From DATMRF01 sp035566435 (lineage in GTDB: Bacteria > Verrucomicrobiota > Verrucomicrobiia > Limisphaerales > UBA8199), in contig DATMRF010000034.1 in assembly GCA_035566435.1 (NCBI GenBank), positions 124,001-188,000 of the forward strand: a stretch of DNA of 64,000 nt. Direction: 5' to 3'. Position numbers and translations under genes: made by a program. Positions 50,778-59,800 of this stretch are shown one piece after another (the first letter of the stretch is position 1; every line of letters starts with the position of its first letter). Under the pieces are notes generated by a model. It was not told the DNA's origin. It made no database searches and saw only the letters and a program-made list of their open reading frames with translations.

Positions 50778-52334
50778 GTGAATACACGACGCTTGGCCTC
50801 ACTGGCAACAGCCGCACTGAATTTGGTCAGTGTTTGCGCGGCGGCGTCCGCCACCAACGCCCCCACCCGCCCGCACATACTGGTGATTCTCGCCGACGAG
50901 CTGCGCGCCGACTGCCTCGGAGCCAGCGGCAACCGCGAGGTCCAGACCCCGCACCTGGACGCTCTTGCCGCCGAAGGGTTCCGATTCAATAATTTTTTCT
51001 GCGCCTTGCCGGTCTGCACGCCGTCGCGGTATTCCATACTCACCGGCCTGCCGGTTCATGAGCACCGGGGCTGGGGCAACCATTGCACGCTCACGCCCGG
51101 CACGGCGACTTTCCCCGCGCTGTTGCGCCAGGCAGGCTATCGCACCAAGGCTGTCGGGAAGATGCACTTCACTCCAACTTACGCCGACTTTGGCTTGAGC
51201 GAACTCGAGTTAGCGGAACAGAACGGTCCGGGCCGGTGGGACGATGATTACCATCGCTTTCTGCGCCGGATCGGGTTGTTCGACGCCAACGACCTGGAGG
51301 ACCAAGAGGGCGGGTTCCGCCGCAACGCCCGCCCGGAGTATTGGACGAATTTCGGAGCGCTGCCCTCCAACCTGGACGAACGCGACGACAGCACGACGTG
51401 GATCGGCGACCGGGCAGCGCAGACGCTGGAGCAGTGGGACCCGGCCGCGCCGGCCTTGCTGATGGTCGGCTTCATTAAACCGCATCACCCGTTCGACCCG
51501 CCGGCGTCGTGGGCGCGCAAGTATGACCCGCAGAAGGTATCACTGTTGCCCGGTTGGGCGCCGGGGGTTTCCGCCACCGACCTGGCGCTGGGCAAAGGTT
51601 ATTTCGACAACACCACGCTCACGGAGGCAGGAGTGCGCCGGTGTACTGCGTATTATTACGCAACGATCTCCGAGCTCGATTTTCAGGTCGGGCGTATGAT
51701 TTCCGTCCTTAAGAAGAAAGGGCTTTTCGACTCGACGCTCATTGTTTTCACGGCCGACCATGGCGAGTATCTGGGCTTTCATCACCTCCTGTTGAAAGGC
51801 AACCTGATGTACGACCCGCTGGCCCGGGTGCCGCTCATCATTCATCCGCCGACCGGGCACGGGCCGGGTGCGGTTCGGGACGAATTATTCAGCAACACCG
51901 ATCTTGCCCCGACCATCCTGCAGGCTGCAGGCGTGCCGAGGGCAGCAGCGATGCAGGGCCAGGACCTGCTGAAATCCCCGGCTGGTCACGACATCGTGTT
52001 TTGCGAATCGGGCGACGGCTACATTATGGCACGCACGCGCGCCCATAAACTCCTCTGGCGGCGGGCATCCGAAGAGCGGCTGTTTTTCGACCTCGCGGCC
52101 GACCCGCTCGAGTTAACCAACCGCATTCATGATGCGAAATCGAAGGCAGAAATCACCCGGTTGACCCGGGCGGTCGAAGCGTGGCGTCCGGGTCCGGTCA
52201 CGCCAGCCTACGTGGATGAAAACGCGGCGCAGATTGCTCAGCCCAACGTGCCTTCCTCCGGTCAACGCCAGGACCAGCGCGATTGGTTTCGTGAACAGAT
52301 GCAGCAATGGCAGTCCCGGAGCGAGGGACGGTGA
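50778..52334 (+). CDS. Secreted sulfatase
   Basis: 518 residues from GTG 50778. The signal peptide is LATAALNLVSVCAAASA. The formylglycine site is C-T-P-S-R near residue 78 (type I C/S-x-P-x-R), so it needs a formylglycine-generating enzyme. The N-terminal D-E of VILADELRADCLG and the C-terminal T-A-D-H-G-E-Y bind calcium. Substrate is unknown; such sulfatases are very abundant in Verrucomicrobia that digest sulfated polysaccharides. Its start directly abuts the GH5 remnant and a direct-repeat copy follows. Confidence 0.9.
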   Translation: MNTRRLASLATAALNLVSVCAAASATNAPTRPHILVILADELRADCLGASGNREVQTPHLDALAAEGFRFNNFFCALPVCTPSRYSILTGLPVHEHRGWGNHCTLTPGTATFPALLRQAGYRTKAVGKMHFTPTYADFGLSELELAEQNGPGRWDDDYHRFLRRIGLFDANDLEDQEGGFRRNARPEYWTNFGALPSNLDERDDSTTWIGDRAAQTLEQWDPAAPALLMVGFIKPHHPFDPPASWARKYDPQKVSLLPGWAPGVSATDLALGKGYFDNTTLTEAGVRRCTAYYYATISELDFQVGRMISVLKKKGLFDSTLIVFTADHGEYLGFHHLLLKGNLMYDPLARVPLIIHPPTGHGPGAVRDELFSNTDLAPTILQAAGVPRAAAMQGQDLLKSPAGHDIVFCESGDGYIMARTRAHKLLWRRASEERLFFDLAADPLELTNRIHDAKSKAEITRLTRAVEAWRPGPVTPAYVDENAAQIAQPNVPSSGQRQDQRDWFREQMQQWQSRSEGR

Positions 52335-52338
52335 CAAC

Positions 52339-52391
52339 TGATAGGAAATTGCTTTTTGGCGCAGGACATGTACTGACGCTGCGCGGGTGAA
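52339..52391. repeat. Right copy of 53-bp direct repeat
   Basis: Matches 50303-50356 (TGATAGGAAATTGCTTTTTGG, GACATGTACTGACGCTGCGCG). Lies 4 bp after the sulfatase stop and runs into the inverted repeat at 52392-52465. Confidence 0.85.
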
Positions 52392-52465
52392 GCAGGCGAC
52401 GTAAGGAGGTTCAAAATGTCAGGAGTTTTGGTATTGATCAGAGCCTCCTGACGTCGGCTCCTACA
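52392..52465. repeat. Inverted pair of GTAGGAG-type repeats
   Basis: Left arm 52392-52412 (GCAGGCGACGTAAGGAGG), right arm 52441-52465 (GAGCCTCCTGACGTCGGCTCC). The right arm read on the minus strand is GTAGGAGCCGACGTCAGGAGG. An inner pair GTCAGGAG/CTCCTGAC (52419-52426, 52445-52452) is also present. It may form a hairpin in transcripts of the sulfatase. Confidence 0.7.
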
Positions 52466-52601
52466 GGGGGTAGAATAAGTAGTGCGAATGGTGCGGTAAA
52501 CATGAGTGAGGCGCTTAGAATTGGCGTTTTTTATTTTTTCCAGTCGGAATAACTCGGAATAACTCGGATTAAGTCGCAATGGAGGCCAGGCAGGGTCATG
52601 G

Positions 52602-53273
52602 TCAGATGTAGCAAGCGGGTTCGGGTTCCGGGTCGTCTGTATAAGGACTGTTGATACCCAGGAGTTGGCGATCGATGAGGCGGACGACATCGCGGCGGGT
52701 TTTATCGGGGTCGCGGTAAGGGAAGAGTTTGGCCTTGATGTCGGGGCGCTGGGTCCATTTCCAGAACAGCTTTTCGAGTTCCTGCTCGTTTTTGGAGCAG
52801 GCGATGGCGAGGCGCTGCTCTTCGAGGCGAATGCGACGGGAGATGAGTTCGGCGCGGCGGAGGGGGAGGATATCGGCGAGGAAGTTACGAAGGTCGCGGA
52901 GTTGGGCCTGGGGGTCCTCGGCGATGGCGGAGGATTCAGCGGCGGCGGCCAGGCGCAGGGAGATCCATTGGACGAACTGTTCGAGAAGATGGGGAGGAAC
53001 AAGCGGCTGACCGGTGGAGTCCTGGGTGGGAAGGTCGGAGGAAAAGACGAGGGCGGCGCGCTGGATTTGCCATTTGCGGAAGCCGCGTTTGCGGTATTCG
53101 GCCAGGTTACCGTGGTCAATGGGTTCGCCATGGAACTGGGCCTTAAGGAGTTCCCGGACTTCCGGGAGGGAGTTGAGCCATTTGAGGAGTGTTTTGGCGA
53201 TTTCGCCGTTGTCCAAACGAAGGTTGAGTTGCTCACGGATGTCGCGCGGGAGACGGGAGATTTTGCCGGTCAT
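52602..53273 (-). CDS. Conserved protein, DUF3486-like N-terminus
   Basis: 223 residues. The N-terminus M-T-G-K-I-S-R-L-P-R-D-I-R-E-Q-L-N-x-R-L, then a helix with W-L-N-S-L-P-E-V, and Y-R-K-R-G-F-R-K-W, resembles a short helical domain related to DUF3486 (Mu gp27 type) found in many Verrucomicrobia proteins of unknown function. The rest is helical and charged. No signal or membrane segment. It starts 20 bp after an octamer repeat array. Confidence 0.65.
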   Translation of the reverse strand: MTGKISRLPRDIREQLNLRLDNGEIAKTLLKWLNSLPEVRELLKAQFHGEPIDHGNLAEYRKRGFRKWQIQRAALVFSSDLPTQDSTGQPLVPPHLLEQFVQWISLRLAAAAESSAIAEDPQAQLRDLRNFLADILPLRRAELISRRIRLEEQRLAIACSKNEQELEKLFWKWTQRPDIKAKLFPYRDPDKTRRDVVRLIDRQLLGINSPYTDDPEPEPACYI

Positions 53274-53293
53274 AGCGTCGGATGCTGGATGAT

Positions 53294-53357
53294 GGATTAA
53301 TGGATTAATGGATTAGTGGATTGATGGATTGGTGGATTGGTGGATTGGTGGAGTGAT
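53294..53357. repeat. GGATTRRT octamer tandem repeat
   Basis: Eight uninterrupted 8-bp units: GGATTAAT twice, GGATTAGT, GGATTGAT, GGATTGGT three times, GGAGTGAT. Variation is almost all A to G at two positions. It starts 20 bp upstream of the gene at 53273. Confidence 0.9.
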
Positions 53358-53952
53358 GGGCGCAGGGAGGGCGGGCTGGGGCGGTAGTGCTCCTTCGACA
53401 ACATCGGCTGTCGGACAGCCGGCATAATGTAGCGGACATAGGGTCCTTTTGCCTGCCGATGGCCGGTCGGCGTGCGGTCACTTTGGGGCGGTCTGTTTTA
53501 GACCTAGCCACTCTTTAAAAGGCCGAATAAAGATGCAGCATTTTCGCTGCCATTTGTCGCTTGACAGTTGAGCTTAACTTATGCTTTCGGGCAGCTTATG
53601 GAGGTTCGTGAAAATGGCTGGAAAAAATGGGGATAGTCAGGTAAGGGAGAAGAGAGGTGAAAATGTTGCGGGCGGGAAGAGGAGGTGGCGGTGTCCATTT
53701 TTTGGACCCCTTTACGCGCCATGCCATGGCTTGACCCAGGGCTCGACCCCATTCTCGCGAAGCCCAAAGCTGCGAAGATCAACCTGCACCAATGGGTGAA
53801 CGGAGTGCGAGAGAACGATCCACAGCCGACGCTCGGCATTTAAGGCGCCATGAACTTCAACCGCCTTTTTCTACGGTCTGACCCCGTCCCCGGAATCGTC
53901 GGTCGGGATTATATACTTTACAACCCCGTCAGCTTGTGCGAGACTGGCGGGC
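53358..53952. other. Intergenic region with small remnants, 595 bp
   Basis: Contains a 40-codon frame at 53721-53843 (begins MPWLDPGLDPILAK, ends P-T-L-G-I) which is probably a degraded gene end, and a GGTCTGACCCCGTCCCCGG motif near 53875-53895 close to the transposase. No IS terminal inverted repeats could be found by eye. Confidence 0.4.
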
Positions 53953-54915
53953 ATGAAGAAAGAGCCGACCGAATTTGAAGCCGACGAGCTGAACCTTATC
54001 ACGCTCGCGCAGGAATATTCCGAGGAACCAAAGGCGCGGGCGTTGCTCGAAAGTATCCTCTGGCCTCGCGGCCCAGTGTGCCCGCATTGCAAGAACACGT
54101 CGAAGGAAAAGGGCGTTTACAAGATCGAGGCCAGAGCGGGCAGCAAGAGGCCGACGCGGCCTGGGGTGTACAAGTGCGCGGCCTGTCGGCAGCATTTCAC
54201 GGTGACAGTCGGAACGATCCTTGAGGATTCGCACCTGCCGATCAGCAAGTGGCTGATGGCGTTCTTCATTTTGTGTGCGAGCAAAAAGAGCGTAAGCGCC
54301 CATCAGTTGCACCGGATGCTAAAAATCACGTACAAAAGCGCGTGGTTCATGGCGCACCGCATCCGCTACGCTTTGGGACCAAAACTACCGTTGGGCAAGC
54401 TCAAGGGTACGGTCGAGATTGACGAGACGTTCGTGGGAGGCAAGGGGGATATACGGACCAAGCTTAGCCGCAAAACGCCCGTGGTGGCGCTGATAGAACG
54501 CGACGGCGCAGCCCATACGCGGGTTGTGTCCAACGTCACGCAGAAGAACCTCAAGAGCGTCATTACAACGCATGTCAGCCCCGAGGCCGTGGTCAATACC
54601 GACGAAAGCGCGGTTTACCCGCAAGCGCTTAAGGCGTTCGCGGGGCATAATGTCGTCAATCATTCCAAGCTGCAGTACGCGCGGGCTCTGGCGGACGGTT
54701 CAGTCGCGCATGTCAATACGGCGGAAAGCTTCTTTAGCCTGCTCAAGAGGGGCGTGATCGGTTCCTGGCATCATGTGAGTCGGGAGCATCTGCCGAAGTA
54801 CGCGGACGAGTTTGCCTTTCGCTGGACGCATCGGCGGGTCAGCGATGGCAAGCGCACAGTGGCAGCGATTCAGGCCAGCGAGGGAAAGCGTCTGACTTAC
54901 AAGCAGGTTGTCTGA
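53953..54915 (+). mobile_element. IS1595-family transposase
   Basis: 320 residues. N-terminal zinc ribbon (C-P-H-C...C-A-A-C-R-Q-H-F) and the ISXO2-like DDE domain: V-E-I-D-E-T-F-V-G-G-K, V-V-N-T-D-E-S-A-V-Y, then N-T-A-E-S-F-F-S-L-L-K-R-G-V. The residues are intact, so it may be active. Terminal inverted repeats and target duplications were not recognised. It marks a region of rearrangement. Confidence 0.88.
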
Positions 54916-55100
54916 CTGGGCAGATGATGGAGATTGCAGCGGGCGGTCCGACGCAACGACAAAGAGGCAATCAGAAAAGCCTTGGAACGTCTCTAACGAT
55001 GCGGAAACATGCGTTTAGTTCGCCGCTTTTCTATAAAATAACTGAAGACAGTTGCGCCTAGCCACGCACCCAAAAGCAAACACGGAAGCAAAATTACAAA

Positions 55101-55523
55101 TTGAACGAATTGCTGGAAAAAGCCATTTTCACTGGGTTTGGCGGTGTGATTGCCGCTACCGTTGGCTTGGCCATCTCCGAGATCAGGAGAAAGAGAGATG
55201 CGCTTATCGAATTCAAAATTACGCTTTCCGAGCTTTATGGCGAATCGATTTCCGTTAAAGATTTGCTGAGCTTTCACAAAGGCACTCTTGAACGGTTGCG
55301 CCAGGCTGTATTTCGAGTCCGGCCATTCGTTTCCAAAGAACAGGCCGGTTTGATGGAAAAATTGTGGCTGCGGTATCAGCAGATAGACGCAGACGCTTTG
55401 AATCCCGAGCATGAATCGGACTGGGTACAAGAGCTTTACCAGTTGTGCGGCGAGGCGGCGCCAGTACGTCCTAGTAGAATAATCAGTTTGTACCTTAAAA
55501 AATTCTCGGATCTTGGTCATTGA
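55101..55523 (+). CDS. Small membrane-anchored unknown protein
   Basis: 140 residues from TTG 55101. The N-terminus has one hydrophobic helix (AIFTGFGGVIAATVGLAIS) followed by a charged helical body with E-R-L-R-Q-A-V-F and L-W-L-R-Y-Q-Q. An antisense frame of 175 codons overlaps but is less protein-like. The region is AT-richer than its neighbours, suggesting transfer. Function unknown. Confidence 0.5.
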   Translation: MNELLEKAIFTGFGGVIAATVGLAISEIRRKRDALIEFKITLSELYGESISVKDLLSFHKGTLERLRQAVFRVRPFVSKEQAGLMEKLWLRYQQIDADALNPEHESDWVQELYQLCGEAAPVRPSRIISLYLKKFSDLGH

Positions 55524-55556
55524 TCACCTAAGTAGTTTCTGTCACTGTAAGGCTCC

Positions 55557-55697
55557 GTGGCAAAAAAACAAATTGTTACTGGTTCAAAGCGACTTTCCCT
55601 ACGCGGGATCAAATTCGAGGATGCGGTGCGGGCGTTCATGCAGACTCCCAAGCCGAAAACTGGTGCAATGCGCCCGGCGAAGCGTAAGCGTAACTAA
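55557..55697 (+). CDS. 46-residue basic small protein
   Basis: Starts GTG with TAAGG 5 bp before it: M-A-K-K-Q-I-V-T-G-S-K-R-L, then G-I-K-F-E-D-A-V-R-A-F-M-Q-T-P-K-P-K, ending K-R-K-R-N. The K-F-E-D-A-V-R-A pattern suggests a small DNA- or RNA-associated or toxin-antitoxin-like protein. The frame is too short for the gene-finder limit. Its end overlaps the end of the convergent hydrolase gene by 4 bp. Confidence 0.45.
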   Translation: MAKKQIVTGSKRLSLRGIKFEDAVRAFMQTPKPKTGAMRPAKRKRN

Positions 55698-56590
55698 GGC
55701 TTTGGGGGCTCGGCTTCAGGGATCAAGGTTCCGCTCATCATTTCATCCAGCTGTCGATCCAGTTCAATACGTTTTTGCTCGGATCGTTTAAGTAGCGTAT
55801 CGCGGATAATCTCAGCCCTTTTTTGACGTGCGGTTTGGTCCACCTCTGAAACCAAATTAACCAATTCTTGGGTCTCGGTTTCCGAAACAATCAGCGGAGC
55901 CCGAGGTGCGTAAATCGAATAATCTGCCAATGGCGGAAAGATGTCCATCGGAGGACGTATTTCAGCAAGAGTGGACCATTCGGAGAATTTCAATATTCCG
56001 AGTCGGGTAGGACCACCACAGTACGCGTCGTGCCGTTTAACGGTTTCAACTACGTGGACGGCGATCACGGAGGCAAAGGAGCATTCCAAATCTGGGGCGC
56101 ACAAGTCAGTCAGCAAATAAGTAGCCAGATCAGATCCTGAACCCAGGGTTTCAAAAAGTCCGCCAGCCTTGTTGGAAATACCCATTGAGAGCGAAACTGT
56201 ATGAATCATCGGCTCGCCAACATGATGAGCAAGCATCAATTCGCAGTCCAACTCATTACGTTCGATAATCCGTTGGAGTTCCTCACTAGTACAGTCGAAA
56301 TGTTGAGAGCGCAGATCGTCCCGCACTTTTTTGACTGCTATCTCTGCCAAACCTGCCAGCCCTTCCTTAGCGTCGAAAAGTTCCCTTTTGTCCGCAATCT
56401 TGGTTAATTCTTCGATCACACGGGCCGAAGTCAGCGTTGCGCCTGCCTCTGCTACTAAAGCACGGCCGTACGGATGCTTAACCTCACGCATCTTATTTGC
56501 GTCCCATCGTTTGCTTGAACCCCAAGTGGTCTGACTGTCACCAGCCATCACAATGCCATCTTTACAGACTATGCCGAGAATTAGAGTCAC
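55694..56590 (-). CDS. Proteasome-like Ntn hydrolase
   Basis: 298 residues from GTG 56590. GGAG lies 7 bp before it, and the next codon is Thr, so removal of Met exposes the nucleophile Thr1 (T-L-I-L-G-I-V-C-K-D-G-I-V-M-A-G-D-S). Numbering from Thr1, Asp17 falls exactly where the proteasome needs it and a Lys is at 32 (33 in the proteasome); G-S-G-S near the middle matches Ser129. It is thus a single-subunit 20S-like bacterial Ntn hydrolase, related to Anbu/HslV but not either, as HslU or the Anbu operon is absent. An earlier ATG at 56755 is unlikely. Confidence 0.8.
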   Translation of the reverse strand: MTLILGIVCKDGIVMAGDSQTTWGSSKRWDANKMREVKHPYGRALVAEAGATLTSARVIEELTKIADKRELFDAKEGLAGLAEIAVKKVRDDLRSQHFDCTSEELQRIIERNELDCELMLAHHVGEPMIHTVSLSMGISNKAGGLFETLGSGSDLATYLLTDLCAPDLECSFASVIAVHVVETVKRHDAYCGGPTRLGILKFSEWSTLAEIRPPMDIFPPLADYSIYAPRAPLIVSETETQELVNLVSEVDQTARQKRAEIIRDTLLKRSEQKRIELDRQLDEMMSGTLIPEAEPPKP

Positions 56591-56655
56591 AGGCTTTCTC
56601 CGCTTCGTGCTCCGGCGCCATCCAACTGCGTTTTGTTGCAACCCATTCACACGCA

Positions 56656-56683
56656 ATTTCATCGAACTAAATGGGGTTGTCAA
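56656..56683 (-). promoter_or_regulatory. Possible promoter of the Ntn hydrolase
   Basis: On the minus strand, TTGACA (56683-56678) is followed 16 bp later by TGAAAT (56661-56656), four of six matches to the -10 box. Transcription would begin about 60 bp before the GTG start. Pattern match only. Confidence 0.35.
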
Positions 56684-56827
56684 AGATATAATCCCGTCGT
56701 CGGTTGTCCCCATAACTGGTGACATGCACGGAAACGAGGTTCTGGTAAGGTACAAGCGTTCTCAGTTGTAGAACGTGTGTCAGAAAGAGCCGGAATCAAA
56801 TCCGGCTTTTCTGTTGTACAGGGCCAC

Positions 56828-59800
56828 TTATGGGCCGGCAGGGGAGTTGGTGTTGAGGCGAAAGAACTTACCTGGACCGTTCAGAGTCAGATCAAACGGA
56901 CTGCTTGCGCCGGAAACCACTGACCACGGGCCAGTTACGGTGTCGGCCTGTTCCAAGACAAGGTTTGCGGCCGACCAAACCAACTGTGCCGAGCCCTGCT
57001 GGGCGGAAAAGATTTGTAATCTTGGATCGGTCGTCAGAATTGCCGGCAGGGTGGAAATGGTGCCGCACGCGGCAGAAATACGCGCCTGATATTGGCCACC
57101 ATCACTTGAATGGACGTTTGCAATCCGCAGCGTTGGTGAGTGCGATCCCGAGATGCGCCCGCCATCGTTCAAGGCGTTCGTGGCAAAGTACCAATTGTAG
57201 GTCAGCGTGCTCCCGTACGGTGCGACCGCGTTCACTGCAAAAACGGCAGTGCCACCTGGCGCGCGATACTGGCTCGCCGGTTGGTCATTGATGAGCGGGG
57301 TGTCCAAATACATCAGCTCCCATGTGTCGCTGCCATTTAACGGATTCAGGCCCGGACCATTGTAATACCCGCCCATCACCATTGCCGCGCGACGAACCGA
57401 ATCGAACACCATTCCGAAGTAATATCGCCCGGGTGGCGTCGAAGGGCTGCGCACAATGTCGGCGGGATACGCGTCCTCGAGCAACAGCCGATTGAACCGC
57501 ACCAAATCTTTATGCTGCGGATTGACCGCTTTGAACACCTGCGTCTCTGTGGAAAGGATGACCGCGGCGAAGAGATTGGAATCATAAACAATATTGTGGT
57601 TGATGATGTTATTGAGCGCAGCGGCCAGAGTGTTCTTCAACTGATCAAAAGTGCTGCTCGGATTGGTCAGCACTTGTTGGGTGTTGGTGTCGAATTGATT
57701 CCACAGATATTGCGACACGGGATCGGCTTGCCCGGCCAACTTCCGCACCAGCACTGAAACATTGAAAAAATCGGTCGTGCCGAAAGCGGACGTTTGCGCG
57801 GCATCGGCGAGCAAGGTCCAGGTATCGCTCGCCGAATCGTAATAGGCGCTGGTGCTGCTCCCGTTGAAGCCGATGGTCTGGTCCAGTCCGCCAAAGTGGA
57901 ATGAGCGGTAGCGATAGGTGTCATAGACCATCTCACCGTACTGCGGCGTGTAATAATTAAAGTTTTCAAAACCCGCCGCGCGCGGGTGCCAGTTGTGCCC
58001 GTCCCACGTCCAGAAATAGCGCGTATAAAATCCATCAGTAGTTGGTCCGCCAAAAACCGTCCCGAGGAACGAGTCATAAATCAACGCAGCGTCGTCCTGG
58101 TAGTAACTGGCCACCGGCCCGTTTGTTGGCGAGATTGAAGTCCAATTGGTGCCATCCCATTCCCAAACGGTCGCGGCACCGGCGTCAAAACCTCCGTACA
58201 GAACGGTGACGCCGCGAACGGCATCGTAGGCCATGTGACGATCAAATGTGGCCGGGGGCCCATTGGTGGTTCGGAAATACCAGCGGGTGCCATCCCATTC
58301 CCAGGTGTCATTGAAAGAATAATCGCCATACTCGTGGCCATCGCTGCTGCGTCCACCGAACATGACCACGCGCCCGCGCCGGGTGTCGTAAGCCATTGCG
58401 TGTTGCATGCGCGCCGCCGGTGTGTCTCCGAAATTCTGCGCCCAATAGCCACCGGCGACCTGATGCCAGGCGTTGGTCCAATTGTAAGTGGTCTTCTGCC
58501 GCCAGCGCGAGCCGTCCCACTCCCACAGGTCGCCGTAGCCCGTATAGCCAAAGGTGGCATCCACATAACCGCCGCTATACATCACCGTGACTCCGCGCAC
58601 GCTGTCATAAGCCATGTCGTTGCCGTAACGCGGCGAGGGACCGTTGGTCGTGCGCAGGACCCATTGCGGCAAGGTGAGCTTGAGCGTCGCCGACGCTGAA
58701 AAGGCCGCGTTGTTGCATTGGTTGGTATCGATAACCATGCACATGTAACTGCCCTCGTCATCATAATGAACGCCGTTGATGGTTAGTATCGGGGTCTGCG
58801 TGCCGATGAAGTGCCCGTCGTCGAGCAGCGGTTTTCCGAATCCATTCAGCCACCGGTAACTCAGGCCGCACCCGCCGGCGGTCACAATGGAAAATTTGAT
58901 GGTGTCACAGGGCCTTATGTTCGCCAGGCTTTGCGGTTGGCCGATGATGTCGAAGCCGACCTGAATGTGATTGGTGAGGCTAGCGACGATGCCCGGGCAC
59001 GCTGAGCCATCGATGTAAAAGCGGTAATCGCCGCTGAAACTTTTGTCCAAGTTTGTGAACACGAAGTTCGCGGGCGCTGCGGGAGTATCGACGCGCACGT
59101 CCACCCAAGCTGGGAATTCCGCGGAGCCGATATTCTTTTGCAGATGAGTATTGAGATCGATGCCGGTGTATACCGGCAGTGGCGGGTGGATGGTGGTGTT
59201 GCTTCCAATGCATGTTGCCGAGCAATCCGGAAATAGGGCCTGGCGAAAAAGGGTAATCGGCACGTCCACGCGCAAAAACGTTTTCGGCGTGTCAGCATAC
59301 CCGCAGTCGTTCTGCACGCGCGCGACATAGTTGCCGCTGTTTGTCGTCGCGAGATTGTTGAGAACCAGCAACTCGTGGGTGGCACCAGGAATGGCAACGC
59401 CGTTGCGGTACCATTGAATAGTAGCATTCAGGCCCGAGGGCGTTACTGAAAGAATGGCCGTGTCACCCACGCAGTGGTCGAATTCGCCTTGCGACGACGC
59501 GACGATGCCTGCGGCGCTGATCACCAGTTCCCAAGTGTCACTAAACCGCGAGCCGGGGCCGCGCGGGACATCGAGGGGAATATCGACCTCCGCGCCCGCG
59601 CCCGCGCCGCCCATGAGAACGAACACGCCGCGGCGACTGTCAAAAACCATTGCCGCACCCGCACGAGCTGAAGACGCTCCATTCAGCGGATTGGCCGGAA
59701 TCGAGGGCAACGTTGACCAAATACCCGTCCGGTTGGTTCGGTTGCCCGTATAAACATAATCGTAGACACTGTCGGTAACATCGCCGTTCACTCCGCCGAC

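Noticed and set aside
53294..53357. Possible CRISPR or iteron origin
   Set aside because: Uninterrupted 8-bp units without spacers; no replication gene or DnaA boxes nearby.
53875..54960. Terminal inverted repeats of the IS1595 element
   Set aside because: GGTCTGACCCCGTCC upstream has no matching inverted partner downstream that I could find.
54993..55520. Minus-strand frame of 175 codons
   Set aside because: The plus-strand frame at 55101 has a better hydrophobic helix and amphipathic pattern; still uncertain.
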